DNA from: Myxococcales bacterium
GTDB lineage: Bacteria; Myxococcota_A; Polyangia; Polyangiales; Ga0077539
Direction: 5' to 3'
NCBI GenBank assembly: GCA_016793325.1
Contig: JAEUKI010000052.1
Span: 124,001-188,000, forward strand
Length of the DNA: 64,000 nucleotides
Part shown: piece after piece, positions 28,868 to 37,599 of the stretch
How the letters are laid out: each line of letters starts with the position of its first letter
Numbering within the stretch: the first letter of the stretch is position 1
Notes under the pieces: model-generated
The model's database searches: none
The model's input: the letters and a program-made list of their open reading frames with translations, nothing else
What the model was told of the DNA's origin: nothing
Position numbers and translations under genes: made by a program

Positions 28868-30366
28868 AGCGCCACGCGGCCCGTCGCGCCGTCGAGCGCG
28901 GTGCTCGCTGGGCGTGTTCGACCGCGGGCCCACTTTCGAAGCGCGTCGATCGACTCTCGCGCGGTCTTCGAGAGCGAAACGGTGTCGCTCACGGCCCGCG
29001 CGAGGTCCCGCTGATCGAGCTCGCGCGTCTCGGAGAACGCGTACAAGAGCGCCGCCACCACGCACTGCTCGAGCTCTGCTCCGCTGAACCCCTCGGTGCG
29101 CGCCGACAGCTCGTCGAGGTCGAATTTCGACGCGTCGCGGCCGCGGCGCGAGAGGTGGATCGAGAGGATCTCCGCGCGCTCGAGCCGCGCTGGTAGATCG
29201 ACGAAGAACACCTCGTCGAAGCGTCCCTTTCGCAGGAGCTCCGGCGGGAGCGCGCTCACGTCGTTGGAGGTCGCGACGACGAAGACGTGCGCGGTTCGAT
29301 CTTGGAGCCACGTGAGCAGCGCGCCGAAGACGCGCGAGCTCGTTCCCGCGTCGCCGCCGCGAGACAGATCGCCGAACGCGCGCCCGAGCTCGTCGAGCCA
29401 CAACACGCAGGGCGCGGCCGATTCGACCTGCGCGAGCGCGCGCCGGACGTTGGCTTCGCTCGCGCCGACGAGCCCGTGAAACAGCCGCCCGACGTCCAAC
29501 CGAAGCAACGGCAGGGACCAACGTCGCGCGATCGCGCGAGTGCACGTCGACTTTCCTCCGCCTTGAACGCCCACGAGAAACACCCCGCGCGGCGCGTCCA
29601 CGCCGAAGCTCCGCGCGTCGTCCGTCCAAGCGCGCGCGCGCAGATCGAGCCATCGCTTGAGCGCGTCGAGACCGCCGATCTGATCGAGCCCGCTGTCCGG
29701 CTCGATGGGCTCGAGCAGCGCTCCTTCGCTCACCGCGCGATCGCGCTCGCGTCGAACCTCGCCGATCGCGCGCTCGTCGAAGGCCCCGAACCTCGCGATC
29801 GCCCGCCGAAGCGCTAACGAAAACGCGTCGCTCCGGAGCCCGCGTCCCGCTTCGGCGATCCGCGGAGCCAACGCCGCGGTCGCGGCCGAACGGTCGACTT
29901 CGGCGACCACGGCCTGAAGCTCCCCGTGCGTCGGCGGGGTCGCCAGGACCTTGGCGCAATCGCCGCTGAGCTCGGCGACGGGGCAGGGGACGGGAGCGCA
30001 AATGACCAGCGTTTTTCCTGCTGCTGCGAGCGGCGCGCGGAGCTCGCGAAGGCGCCGCACGACCAGCGCTTGCGCGAGAAACGGGTGCGCGTCGAGCATG
30101 ACGAGCAGGGCTTTGCCGTCGCTTCGCGCGAAGGCGTCGAGCGCCGCGATCGGGTCCGCGGTCTTGCCGTCTACCCCGCTCGAGCGAAGCGCGTGCAATC
30201 CGCGCACACAGGACCACCGCTGCATCGACCGCCCCGTCGCGGCGCACGCCCGCTCGAGCGCCGCCAGAGCGCGCGGCTCTTCTTCGGCCTCGAGCCAAAG
30301 CAGCGGCGCACCGGCGCGGATCGTCAGCGAAAGCTCCTCCTCCCAATCAGCCAGGACCGTGGCCAT
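28864..30366 (-). CDS. Ycf46-like AAA+ ATPase
   Basis: 500 residues from ATG 30366. The N-terminal ~200 residues resemble the Ycf46 non-ATPase region (ISO-type start DWEEELSLTIRAGAPLLWLE). The AAA+ core has PRGVFLVGVQGGGKSTCTRA (Walker A 266-273), LLRLDVGRLFHGLVGASEAN, Walker B CVLWLDE (Asp325, Glu326), FVVATSNDVSALPPELLRKG and RFDE, all matching Ycf46/ARC-class ATPases known from chloroplasts and cyanobacteria. Catalytic residues are intact, unlike the cassette's second ATPase. It is the first gene of the five-gene minus-strand set and divergent from maf across 130 bases. Confidence 0.85.
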   Translation of the reverse strand: MATVLADWEEELSLTIRAGAPLLWLEAEEEPRALAALERACAATGRSMQRWSCVRGLHALRSSGVDGKTADPIAALDAFARSDGKALLVMLDAHPFLAQALVVRRLRELRAPLAAAGKTLVICAPVPCPVAELSGDCAKVLATPPTHGELQAVVAEVDRSAATAALAPRIAEAGRGLRSDAFSLALRRAIARFGAFDERAIGEVRRERDRAVSEGALLEPIEPDSGLDQIGGLDALKRWLDLRARAWTDDARSFGVDAPRGVFLVGVQGGGKSTCTRAIARRWSLPLLRLDVGRLFHGLVGASEANVRRALAQVESAAPCVLWLDELGRAFGDLSRGGDAGTSSRVFGALLTWLQDRTAHVFVVATSNDVSALPPELLRKGRFDEVFFVDLPARLERAEILSIHLSRRGRDASKFDLDELSARTEGFSGAELEQCVVAALLYAFSETRELDQRDLARAVSDTVSLSKTARESIDALRKWARGRTRPASTALDGATGRVAL

Positions 30367-30496
30367 TCGCGGCCGCGAGTGTACCGCAGCCGCGCCCGCT
30401 TCGCGCACAACGTGCACCGCGCGTGCCTCGCGACCCTCGGGGGAGCGCCGGCACGGTTGACGTTCTGTGAATCCAAGGCATGTTGTCTCTCAGTCG

Positions 30497-31123
30497 ATGC
30501 GGCAACGTATCAGCGCAGATCAACCGCTCGTGCTCGGTTCGCGTTCGCCGAGGCGCGCGCAGCTGCTCGAGCAGTGTGGCGTTCCGTTCGAAGTGTTCGC
30601 GACGGACGTCGACGAGCGCCTGCAAGCGGGCGAGCGACCGGACGCGCTGGCGACGCGCCTCGCGCGGCAAAAGGGCGCGGCGACGGTGAGCGCCTTTCAG
30701 AAGAGCGGCCGCGACCCGAGCGCCCATTGGTTCTTGTGCGCGGACACGATCGTTCACGTCCAGGGCGAGCTGCTCGGAAAGCCCCGCGACACCCAAGACG
30801 CGCGCCGGATGCTGCGCTTGCTCGCAGGCCGGACCCATTTCGTCACGACGGGCTTCGTCGTTCACAGCGCGGATGTGTTCGACGCGCCGGTGTACGCCGA
30901 GACCACCGCGGTGACATTTCGTCCGATCGCCGAGGACGAAGTGCAGCGCTACGTGGCCCGCGGAGAGGGCGTGGACAAAGCGGGCGGGTACGCGATCCAG
31001 GGGTTGGCGAGCGCGTTCTGCGAGCGACTCGACGGCTCGTACGCCAACGTCGTCGGACTGCCCGTGCATCGCGTGATCGAAGTGCTGCTCGATCTCGGCG
31101 CGCTCGACGGATTTCCTCTGTGA
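30497..31123 (+). CDS. maf: Maf-like nucleoside triphosphate pyrophosphatase
   Basis: House-cleaning pyrophosphatase acting on dTTP/UTP or modified NTPs, 208 residues. The phosphate loop GSRSPRRAQLLEQCG, CADTIVHVQGELLGKP and DKAGGYAIQGLASAF are the three family blocks; the AGGYAIQG form is typical of the dTTP/UTP (YhdE) branch. ATG 30497 is preferred over GTG 30467 because Maf proteins begin just before the GSxSPRR loop. Its TGA overlaps the GTG of yggS by four bases. Confidence 0.92.
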   Translation: MRQRISADQPLVLGSRSPRRAQLLEQCGVPFEVFATDVDERLQAGERPDALATRLARQKGAATVSAFQKSGRDPSAHWFLCADTIVHVQGELLGKPRDTQDARRMLRLLAGRTHFVTTGFVVHSADVFDAPVYAETTAVTFRPIAEDEVQRYVARGEGVDKAGGYAIQGLASAFCERLDGSYANVVGLPVHRVIEVLLDLGALDGFPL

Positions 31124-31830
31124 CGAACGCAACGCCGTCGGCGATCGCCCTGTCGCTCGCGCGTGTTCGAACGTCGATCGCCGAGGCGTGTGCGCGCGCG
31201 CGGCGCGACCCGTCGAGCGTGCAGCTCGTCGCGGTCTCGAAGCTGCACCCAGCGTCTTCGATCCGCGCCGCACACGAAGCTGGCCAGCGCGATTTCGGCG
31301 AAAATTACGTGCAGGAGCTCGCGAGCAAGCACGCCGAGCTCGCGTCGCTCGACGCGATTCGTTGGCACGTGATCGGTCACCTCCAACGCAACAAAGCTCG
31401 GGACGTCGTCGGTCGCGCGTCGCTCGTTCACACCGTGGACTCCGAGCGCCTCGGCGTCGCGCTCGATCGTGCCTGCCACGAGATCGATCGCGCGCAGCTC
31501 CCTGTGCTCGTGCAGGTCAACGTCGGCGGCGAAGCGCAGAAGTCCGGCTGTGAACCCGACGCCCTCGGCGCGCTCCTCGAGGCGCTCTCCGCGCTCCCTC
31601 GGATCGCCGTTCGCGGGCTCATGACAGTCCCTCCGCACACGGATGACCCCGCGGAGTCGAGGCCGTTCTTCGAGGCGCTCGCGCGGCTGCGTGATGCGCA
31701 CGGCGGAGCGCGTTCGCTGCCCGAGCTCTCGATGGGAATGACGCACGACCTGCCGTTCGCGATCGAAGCTGGCGCCACCATCGTCCGCGTCGGAACGGCC
31801 ATCTTCGGCGATCGACCGCCCCGCCCGTAG
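31120..31830 (+). CDS. yggS: YggS/PLPBP family pyridoxal-phosphate homeostasis protein
   Basis: 236 residues from GTG 31120. PLP-binding barrel: the lysine is in VQLVAVSKLHPASSIRAAHE, followed by DFGENYVQEL, WHVIGHLQRNKAR, VQVNVGGEAQKSG, GLMTVPP and ELSMGMTHDLPFAI, the complete family pattern. Controls free PLP and amino-acid balance. It is coupled to maf by a 4-base overlap and convergent with zapA. Confidence 0.95.
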   Translation: MTNATPSAIALSLARVRTSIAEACARARRDPSSVQLVAVSKLHPASSIRAAHEAGQRDFGENYVQELASKHAELASLDAIRWHVIGHLQRNKARDVVGRASLVHTVDSERLGVALDRACHEIDRAQLPVLVQVNVGGEAQKSGCEPDALGALLEALSALPRIAVRGLMTVPPHTDDPAESRPFFEALARLRDAHGGARSLPELSMGMTHDLPFAIEAGATIVRVGTAIFGDRPPRP

Positions 31831-31887
31831 TCGCAGAGCGCGCTCGCGTCGCGCGAGCTCCGTTTGATTACGTGTGCGACGATCGTC

Positions 31888-32280
31888 TCAGGCCGAGTCG
31901 CTCGCGGCTTGCGCGCCGTCTTCGACCGCAAGCGCGCGATCGATCTCTTCGATCGCCTCGGCGACCGCGCGGCGCGCGGCGAGCTCGACCTCGCGTTCGC
32001 GCGCTTCGGCTGCGGCGATGGCTCGCTTGGCGTCTTCGCGCGCCTCGTCGGCCTTGCGTCGCGCGGTCGACAGCTCGTCGGCGAGGTCGAGCGCGACGAG
32101 CGCGAGCACCGTGGCGGGCGTCGCGTTGCGCGTCGCGCCTTGGATCGCAGCAAACCGGTCGTTGACGAGCTTCGCCAGCTCGACGAGCTGAGCCTCGTCG
32201 GCGTGTGCGCGAAGGCGGATGCGTTGTCCGCCGATCTCGAGCGCGATCGCTGCGCGCGGTTTGTCGAGTTCGGACGTCAT
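31888..32280 (-). CDS. zapA: ZapA-like cell-division protein
   Basis: 130 residues from ATG 32280. The N-terminal β-hairpin region (ALEIGGQRIRLRAHADEAQL) and KLVNDRFAAI match ZapA; a long Ala/Glu/Arg coiled coil follows (EAREDAKRAIAAAEAREREV), longer than usual. ZapA cross-links FtsZ filaments at the Z-ring. The small size makes the match moderate rather than certain. Confidence 0.78.
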   Translation of the reverse strand: MTSELDKPRAAIALEIGGQRIRLRAHADEAQLVELAKLVNDRFAAIQGATRNATPATVLALVALDLADELSTARRKADEAREDAKRAIAAAEAREREVELAARRAVAEAIEEIDRALAVEDGAQAASDSA

Positions 32281-32361
32281 CAATGGCACCTTACCGATCG
32301 CACTCCGATCGTTCAAGCCCCACCCGGGCACACTCGAACATCGATTCGCGAGTTGGCGTCG

Positions 32362-33390
32362 TCAGTCCGATTCGTCTTCGGACGAAGAGGGCGTCGGTGT
32401 GCTCGAACGCCGGAGCACCGACCCCACGACCGAGCCCACATCGAGCCCGAGGAGCCCGCTCAACGTGGCGCGCGCAGAGGCGACGCGCGTCGCGGACTCG
32501 AGCGCAGGCGCGACGCGATCCATCAGCGTTCCGAGCACACCACGCGCGGCGACGATGGCCGAGCGCGCGACATCAGCCCCGAGCCCCGCGACCACCCACG
32601 GAGGCGACGGATCGATCACGAGCTGGCCCTCGTTGAAGGCGCGCGACCACGCGCCAGCTTGCTCCGCGCGCAAGAGCGCCTCGATTGTGGAGGTCTTCGC
32701 GTGCAGCCCGACGTGCACTGGCGCGAGCTCTCGGTCGAGCCACGCGCGCACCGCTTGCATGTCGCGCCGCGGATTGCCCTCGAGCGCACCGATTGCGCCG
32801 ACGATGCGCTCGCCGCCGATCACGGTAAACGGCGCCCCGACCGGACGAGCGATCGCGATCGCCGCGTCGAGCGTCGAGTCGTCCCGAACCAAGATCGCAT
32901 AGGCCGCACGACCGGCGGGGAGCACCAAGTCCGCAGCGCCGTCGATGACCGTGCGCGTGGGTCGAGGAAGTCCTCCCGGCACGAGATCGGGCCAGAAATA
33001 GATCTTTCGCTCGTCCACGATCTCTCGCACGGCGTCGACGAGGAGGAGCCAGCCTTCGCGTGATGGTTCGTCGAGATCGACGCGCGCGCCCCATCGATCG
33101 AGCAGGAGCTCGAGCGCTCCGTCTTCGACGGCGATCACGAACTGCGCGTCCGTTTGTTCGGCGAGCTTCTGCATGCTGCTCGCGCCGCGCCATCCGTCGA
33201 TCTCGCAGCGACCGCGGTGCGAGTGCACCGCCGCGACCACGGAAGTGCCACGAAACACGACGAGCAGCAGCCCGCCCGGCGCGCGCTCTCGCTCGGCGTG
33301 CGCGTTGGGTGGACGCGAGGCGAACCCGGGCGCGAAGATCGTGACGAGTCGGTGCCAGCTCTTCGCGTCGAAGCCTTCGAACCGAATCAC
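32362..33390 (-). CDS. Hypothetical protein, 342 aa
   Basis: Not recognised. GTG 33390 overlaps the TGA of the glycosidase-fold gene (GTGA), fixing the start. It reads as soluble, with strand-rich N-terminal half (GGLLLVVFRGTSVVAAVHSH, DAQFVIAVEDGALELLLDRW), a Pro/Thr segment and a C-terminal part ending in a Ser/Asp-rich tail (PTPSSSEDESD). Last gene of the coupled PpiC/Roadblock/glycosidase-fold set, so probably part of the same process. Confidence 0.65.
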   Translation of the reverse strand: MIRFEGFDAKSWHRLVTIFAPGFASRPPNAHAERERAPGGLLLVVFRGTSVVAAVHSHRGRCEIDGWRGASSMQKLAEQTDAQFVIAVEDGALELLLDRWGARVDLDEPSREGWLLLVDAVREIVDERKIYFWPDLVPGGLPRPTRTVIDGAADLVLPAGRAAYAILVRDDSTLDAAIAIARPVGAPFTVIGGERIVGAIGALEGNPRRDMQAVRAWLDRELAPVHVGLHAKTSTIEALLRAEQAGAWSRAFNEGQLVIDPSPPWVVAGLGADVARSAIVAARGVLGTLMDRVAPALESATRVASARATLSGLLGLDVGSVVGSVLRRSSTPTPSSSEDESD

Positions 33391-34775
33391 GCCGCACCTC
33401 CGCTTCGTCCGCGAAAGACCGACACCGCGCCGGGCTCGATCGCGTGGGATCCGCTCGCGATCCAGCGCTGTCGACGGTCGCGAACCGTCGCGGGCTTGGT
33501 CGTCGTCGACAAGAGCACGAGGCCCTCGTCGGTCTCTCTCGCGAGCACGGCGCCCTCGGCGTCGCATTCGAGTTCGAGCGCAGCGAGCGTGTCGTCCGCG
33601 CGCTCTTCGTGGTGATCGAGCAGCCCGAATTGCGCGAGCCACGCGCTCGAAACGGGCGCGAGCCACGCGGCGGGGCGCGCTGTGCGGCGCGCTCCCTCGC
33701 GCGCCGCGCGCGGCGCGATCGAAGCGCACTCGTCGAAGAGGGCTCGCCATCGGTGCGCCACACGTTGAACGACGCCCTTCGAGTCGAGCAGCGAGCCGAC
33801 CCACCCTTCACCGCACCACGCGTAGCGAACGGTGAGCTCGCTCGCTCCCGCAGCGAGCGCGACGCGGGCCGCGGCGGCAGCGTCCCGGTTGCGGAGCGGA
33901 CGCGCGAACGGAGCGGAGCCGCATTGAACGTCGAACCGCGCGCCGAGCGGGCTCGAGTCGACCGCTTCGCGCACTTCGATCCAGAGCGCTTCGGTGCCCA
34001 CGGACGCGAACGGAAGCGCGCAATCGACAGCGAATCGAGAGGCGATTTCATCGCCTGCGACGGCGGTCGTTCGAGGGCCGATGAGCGAGCAGCGGAGCTT
34101 TTCGACGGGGGCTCCTGCCTCGAGCGCCGCGCGCGCGAGCGCGTCGTACCAACCCAGCGCGATGCGTTCAGCGCGCGCGACGCGTTCGGCGGGGTCCGAC
34201 GAGAGCGGGCCTGCTTCGGGGTGATGATCGGCGGTGATCGCGTCGCCGCGAAGAGGCGCGAAGCTGCCTGCGCCGACGGTGATCGACTCGAGCGTGCCGA
34301 ACCCGTGGTCGCCGAGCACGCGCGTCGCTGCGGCGATCCACGCGCACGATCGCTCGATGAACGCGCGGCTCGCGAGCGACGGGGCCGCCGTCGGAACGAG
34401 CGCGATCGGCTCGAGCACCGCGCCGCGCCGCGCGTTGCGCGCCATCACCGCGGCGTCATCGAGGACCGAGCGCGGAACGCCGAAGCCCGCCTCGGTCTCG
34501 ACGCAACGCGGCCCGAGCCTCACGCGAACGCCGAGGCCCGCGCGTCGCGCAGCGTCGATCGCGGTGTGAATCGACCGCGCACCGCGCTCGTGCGCGTCGA
34601 AATCGAACCTCCCCCCGCTGCGCTCGTGCTGCGACCACACGAGCGGAAAATCAACCGCGTCGAAGCCGAGCTCCGCGAGCGCCGCGAATCCTCCGTCGAG
34701 GACGGCAGGCTCGAGCGTGTCGTAGCGAACCATCGCCGCGCGTCGCGCGCGAGGTGCCGTGGTGCCGTTGCTCAT
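33387..34775 (-). CDS. Glycoside-hydrolase-like TIM-barrel protein (GH35/42-like start)
   Basis: 462 residues from ATG 34775. The first ~110 residues follow the opening of GH35/GH42 β-galactosidases: LAELGFDAVDFPLVWSQHER, GGRFDF, AGLGVRVRLGP, FGVP. Where GH35 has a GP-C-EW segment this protein has GPRCVETEAGFG, and no ENEYG-like acid/base motif is evident further on, so activity may be changed or lost. A C-terminal β domain follows (LELECDAEGAVLARETDEGL). It starts 16 bases after the Roadblock gene. It could be a carbohydrate-binding pseudoenzyme. Confidence 0.65.
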   Translation of the reverse strand: MSNGTTAPRARRAAMVRYDTLEPAVLDGGFAALAELGFDAVDFPLVWSQHERSGGRFDFDAHERGARSIHTAIDAARRAGLGVRVRLGPRCVETEAGFGVPRSVLDDAAVMARNARRGAVLEPIALVPTAAPSLASRAFIERSCAWIAAATRVLGDHGFGTLESITVGAGSFAPLRGDAITADHHPEAGPLSSDPAERVARAERIALGWYDALARAALEAGAPVEKLRCSLIGPRTTAVAGDEIASRFAVDCALPFASVGTEALWIEVREAVDSSPLGARFDVQCGSAPFARPLRNRDAAAAARVALAAGASELTVRYAWCGEGWVGSLLDSKGVVQRVAHRWRALFDECASIAPRAAREGARRTARPAAWLAPVSSAWLAQFGLLDHHEERADDTLAALELECDAEGAVLARETDEGLVLLSTTTKPATVRDRRQRWIASGSHAIEPGAVSVFRGRSGGAA

Positions 34776-34791
34776 CGTTGTGCGTCTTCGC

Positions 34792-35427
34792 TCAGAGCGT
34801 CCTTCGCGTCCAGCGGTTGATCGTGCTGTCGAACCAAACGAGCAGCTCTTCGCCGTCGTCGAGCCGCACGAGGACCTCGACGCCGGCCTCGCCTTGGTAG
34901 AACCCGAGCGACTGGGCGACGCGCCGCTGGACGCCTGCGTCTTCGATGAAAATCGGCCCCATCGTTCGAAACCGACTCGACACGCGGGAGGGCCCGTCCG
35001 CGCCCCGAAGCCGAGCGAACGACGGCGGCGGCGGTAGTCCAGACTCTCGCAAGAGCTCTGCTGCGGCGTCGACGACGGCGTCCGCGACGCGCGCGGTGAT
35101 GGTCGGTGAGCCGACGAGCAAGACGAGGTCGTAGCCTTCGGACACGCAGCGAGCGATGGCGCTGCGGCGCTTTCCCTCGACGCGGATCTCGAGCGTCGCG
35201 CCCGCAGAGAGCTTCTGCGTGCTCTGACGAACCGCGGCGAGGACGATCGTGAATTCTGCCCCCGTGATGCGCGCGTCGAACGGGTCGATGCGCGCCGCGA
35301 GGTCCACGGTCTCTCCTTCGGGATCCACGAACACCGCGCACAGCGCGTTGGGAACACTCGCCACGAGCTCGTCGAGCACCGCGCTGAACCCCGTCGTGGC
35401 CTGGTCTCGCGACGAGGGCTGCTTCAC
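34792..35427 (-). CDS. Roadblock/LC7 domain protein
   Basis: 211 residues from GTG 35427, which overlaps the TGA of the PpiC gene. Residues ~10-125 fit the Roadblock/LC7 fold (VLDELVASVPNALCAVFVDP, RRSAIARCVSEGYDLVLLVG) found in MglB-like regulators of small GTPases. The C-terminal ~80 residues form an additional β-rich part ending DDGEELLVWFDSTINRWTRR. No Ras-like GTPase lies next to it. It may act as a dimerising scaffold for the coupled glycosidase-fold protein. Confidence 0.75.
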   Translation of the reverse strand: MKQPSSRDQATTGFSAVLDELVASVPNALCAVFVDPEGETVDLAARIDPFDARITGAEFTIVLAAVRQSTQKLSAGATLEIRVEGKRRSAIARCVSEGYDLVLLVGSPTITARVADAVVDAAAELLRESGLPPPPSFARLRGADGPSRVSSRFRTMGPIFIEDAGVQRRVAQSLGFYQGEAGVEVLVRLDDGEELLVWFDSTINRWTRRTL

Positions 35428-36344
35428 GGCGTCCCCTCCGTCTGCGCGGTCAATTGCACGCGATACCGCGCGCGAAGGTCCGCGAGCAACGACTGCAGCA
35501 CCCGCGCTCGCGCGGCGGTCACGGCCTCGCGAAGCACTTCGCGCTCGACGATCGCGGGGTCCGTTGTCACGCCGGGTTCGCGTCGTTCGAGGACGATCAC
35601 GTGCAGCCCGAAGGGCGTCTCGACCACGGGTGAAACTGCGCCCGGCTGCTCGAGCGCCGCGGCCGCCGTTGCGAACGCTGGGTGGACGGCGTCGGGCCGA
35701 CCGGTCTCTCCTTGCGCGTCGAAGCCGACGACGGCCTCGACGTGCAGGGTTCCTGCGCCGGGGACGCGTTCGGCGATCGCGCGAAGCCGCTCGAACGTGA
35801 GCGGCCCTGGCTCTGCGGCGAGCGCCGCGCGGATCGCCTCTGCGCGGGCACGCCTCGCCTCGGGGCTCGATGCGCGCGACGCGTCGCGCTCTCGTTGCAC
35901 GAGCGCGTGCCACACGCGCTGCAGCGGGCCGTGTGACAGCGCGAAGCCCCGCGTCTTGCGCGCGAACTCGAGCGCTTGCGGAGGGACGTTGGCCTCCGTC
36001 GAGCGCGCTTCGACCGCGCGCGCGAGGAGCGCCTGCACCGCGGCGCGACGGGCCACGTCGAGCACGAGCGGGTCTGTCGCTGCGCCTCGCGCGATCGCGT
36101 GCCTCGCGAGCAGTCGTCGCTCGATGTAGCGATCGAGCGCCTGTCTCGCGTCAGCGATGTGCTCTTCGCGCGCGAAGTCTCGCAGCTCGTCTGCCGTCAC
36201 GAGATCGTCGCCGATGCGCGCGACCACGACGCCGGGCAACGGCGGCGCGAGCGTGGCTTGGCGCGCGTTCGACTCGCGACGACTCGCGCAGGTCTCGAGC
36301 GCGAGCGAGGCGACGAACGCGGCGATGCAGCGAGTAGCGCGCAT
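35424..36344 (-). CDS. PpiC-type peptidyl-prolyl isomerase lipoprotein
   Basis: 306 residues. ATG 36344 starts a signal peptide (MRATRCIAAFVASLALETCA) with a possible lipobox at Cys20. The N-terminal helical SurA/PrsA-like part includes VVVARIGDDLVTADELRDFA. The parvulin domain (~200-285) contains AAALEQPGAVSPVVETPFGL and HVIVLERREPG, the usual PpiC ending. Likely a periplasmic folding factor. First coupled gene of the set running to 32362. Confidence 0.82.
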   Translation of the reverse strand: MRATRCIAAFVASLALETCASRRESNARQATLAPPLPGVVVARIGDDLVTADELRDFAREEHIADARQALDRYIERRLLARHAIARGAATDPLVLDVARRAAVQALLARAVEARSTEANVPPQALEFARKTRGFALSHGPLQRVWHALVQRERDASRASSPEARRARAEAIRAALAAEPGPLTFERLRAIAERVPGAGTLHVEAVVGFDAQGETGRPDAVHPAFATAAAALEQPGAVSPVVETPFGLHVIVLERREPGVTTDPAIVEREVLREAVTAARARVLQSLLADLRARYRVQLTAQTEGTP

Positions 36345-36366
36345 GGAGTGGGCTCCGAATGAACCG

Positions 36367-36558
36367 CTATTCAGCGCTCTCGGGGCGGACGAACTCGACG
36401 CCCGCGCCCAGCGTGAGCCAGCCGACGATGGCGGCGAGCGTGGCGGCGACGAACTCACGTCGGTCCACCGACGCGAGGGCTTTGTAGAACATCGCGAGCG
36501 CGACCGCGACGAGCACGAACCCGAGCGCGCGCACCATGCTGTCGGACCAACGTCGCAC
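36367..36558 (-). CDS. Small membrane protein, 63 aa
   Basis: Two membrane helices (ALGFVLVAVALAMFYKALAS and FVAATLAAIVGWLTLGAGVE) separated by a short polar loop. GTG 36558 is chosen because TAGGAG stands eight bases before it; ATG 36537 would give 56 residues. It lies 22 bases before the PpiC gene in the same direction. Function unknown. The ~250 bases upstream of it hold no recognisable gene. Confidence 0.6.
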   Translation of the reverse strand: MRRWSDSMVRALGFVLVAVALAMFYKALASVDRREFVAATLAAIVGWLTLGAGVEFVRPESAE

Positions 36559-36808
36559 GTCGATTGCTCCTACCGAGGCTCCGCTTCGAGTCGCTCCCGC
36601 GCGCTCGGGCTCACGCGGTCGCTCCACAAATGAGGTTGCTGTTGCATGGGGTCCTCTCGACCCCGCGTTCGAGGGTCTGTGCGTCGAGTTGTATCGCAAC
36701 TCGGGGCAGAGCGCGGAACGTTGGAGAATCCTCCGACGCAAGTCGAGGCCGCCGCGCGCGAATCGCCCGGTACTTTTCGCGCGGCCACCGCCGCTCGAAG
36801 GTCCCGGC

Positions 36809-37522
36809 CTAGCGCGCGTGCTCGACCCACCACCACAGCGCGCCGAACGCGAAGGACCAGACGACCATCGCGATCGCGCGGGCTCGGCGGCCGTAAGGAG
36901 AGCCCTTTCCGCGCACGAGTTTGGGCCCCGCGGAGAGCGTCCACACGAGCGCGAACAGCAGGCCCACGGCGGACACGACGCTGTCGCGCGCGCTGGCGAA
37001 GCCTGGTCCGAGCCCGCGCTCGCTCGCGGTGAGCGCGCGCGCGGCGAGCCGCGCCGGCGCGATGAGCGCGAGCACGAGAGCACCCGCGACGAGCGTCATC
37101 CACGCGACCCAACGAAGCGGCGGCGGCGTCGCAGTCGACCGCGCGCTCGATCGTTGCGCGAGCGCGACGCGCGGCGCGGCGGATTCATAGAGCGCGAGCA
37201 CCGCGACGAAGTACCCGACCGCCGTCAGCGCCGCGACGACGCGCGCGATCGGGTCGAAGCGAGGGAGCGCGTGGGCCGTGACCGAAGTCAGGGCAAGTAA
37301 GGCCGGGACCCCCCCGAGCGACCCCGCGAGTCCGCGCGCTTCGTGCGCCTCGACCCGTGGAATCGACCACGCCATCAGCGCCGCCGTCGCGATCGCGGCG
37401 AACGCAGGAATCACCGAGTGATCTCCACGTCCCAGCGCGATCGGAACGACCGCGCACTGCGCGAGCAGCACGCCGCCGAGCACGAACGCGGCGCTTCGGG
37501 CGGTGGCGGGCGAGGGGGTCAT
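36809..37522 (-). CDS. Multi-pass integral membrane protein
   Basis: 237 residues with six or seven predicted helices (SAAFVLGGVLLAQCAVVPIA, AFAAIATAALMAWSI, VVAALTAVGYFVAVLALYES, WVAWMTLVAGALVLALIAPA, VVSAVGLLFALVWTLSAG, AMVVWSFAFGALWWW). No family motif recognised. Separated from the kinase gene by a 77-base divergent region. Confidence 0.7.
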   Translation of the reverse strand: MTPSPATARSAAFVLGGVLLAQCAVVPIALGRGDHSVIPAFAAIATAALMAWSIPRVEAHEARGLAGSLGGVPALLALTSVTAHALPRFDPIARVVAALTAVGYFVAVLALYESAAPRVALAQRSSARSTATPPPLRWVAWMTLVAGALVLALIAPARLAARALTASERGLGPGFASARDSVVSAVGLLFALVWTLSAGPKLVRGKGSPYGRRARAIAMVVWSFAFGALWWWVEHAR

Positions 37523-37599
37523 CCGATCGCGCTCGAGTGTACGATGTTCTGAGACGTTGACGTCGATCTGCGACGGATTGAGGTAGAGTCGTCACCACC

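Noticed and set aside
31831..31887. 6S RNA next to zapA
   Set aside because: The gap is only 57 bases and shows no 6S-like long hairpin with a central bubble.
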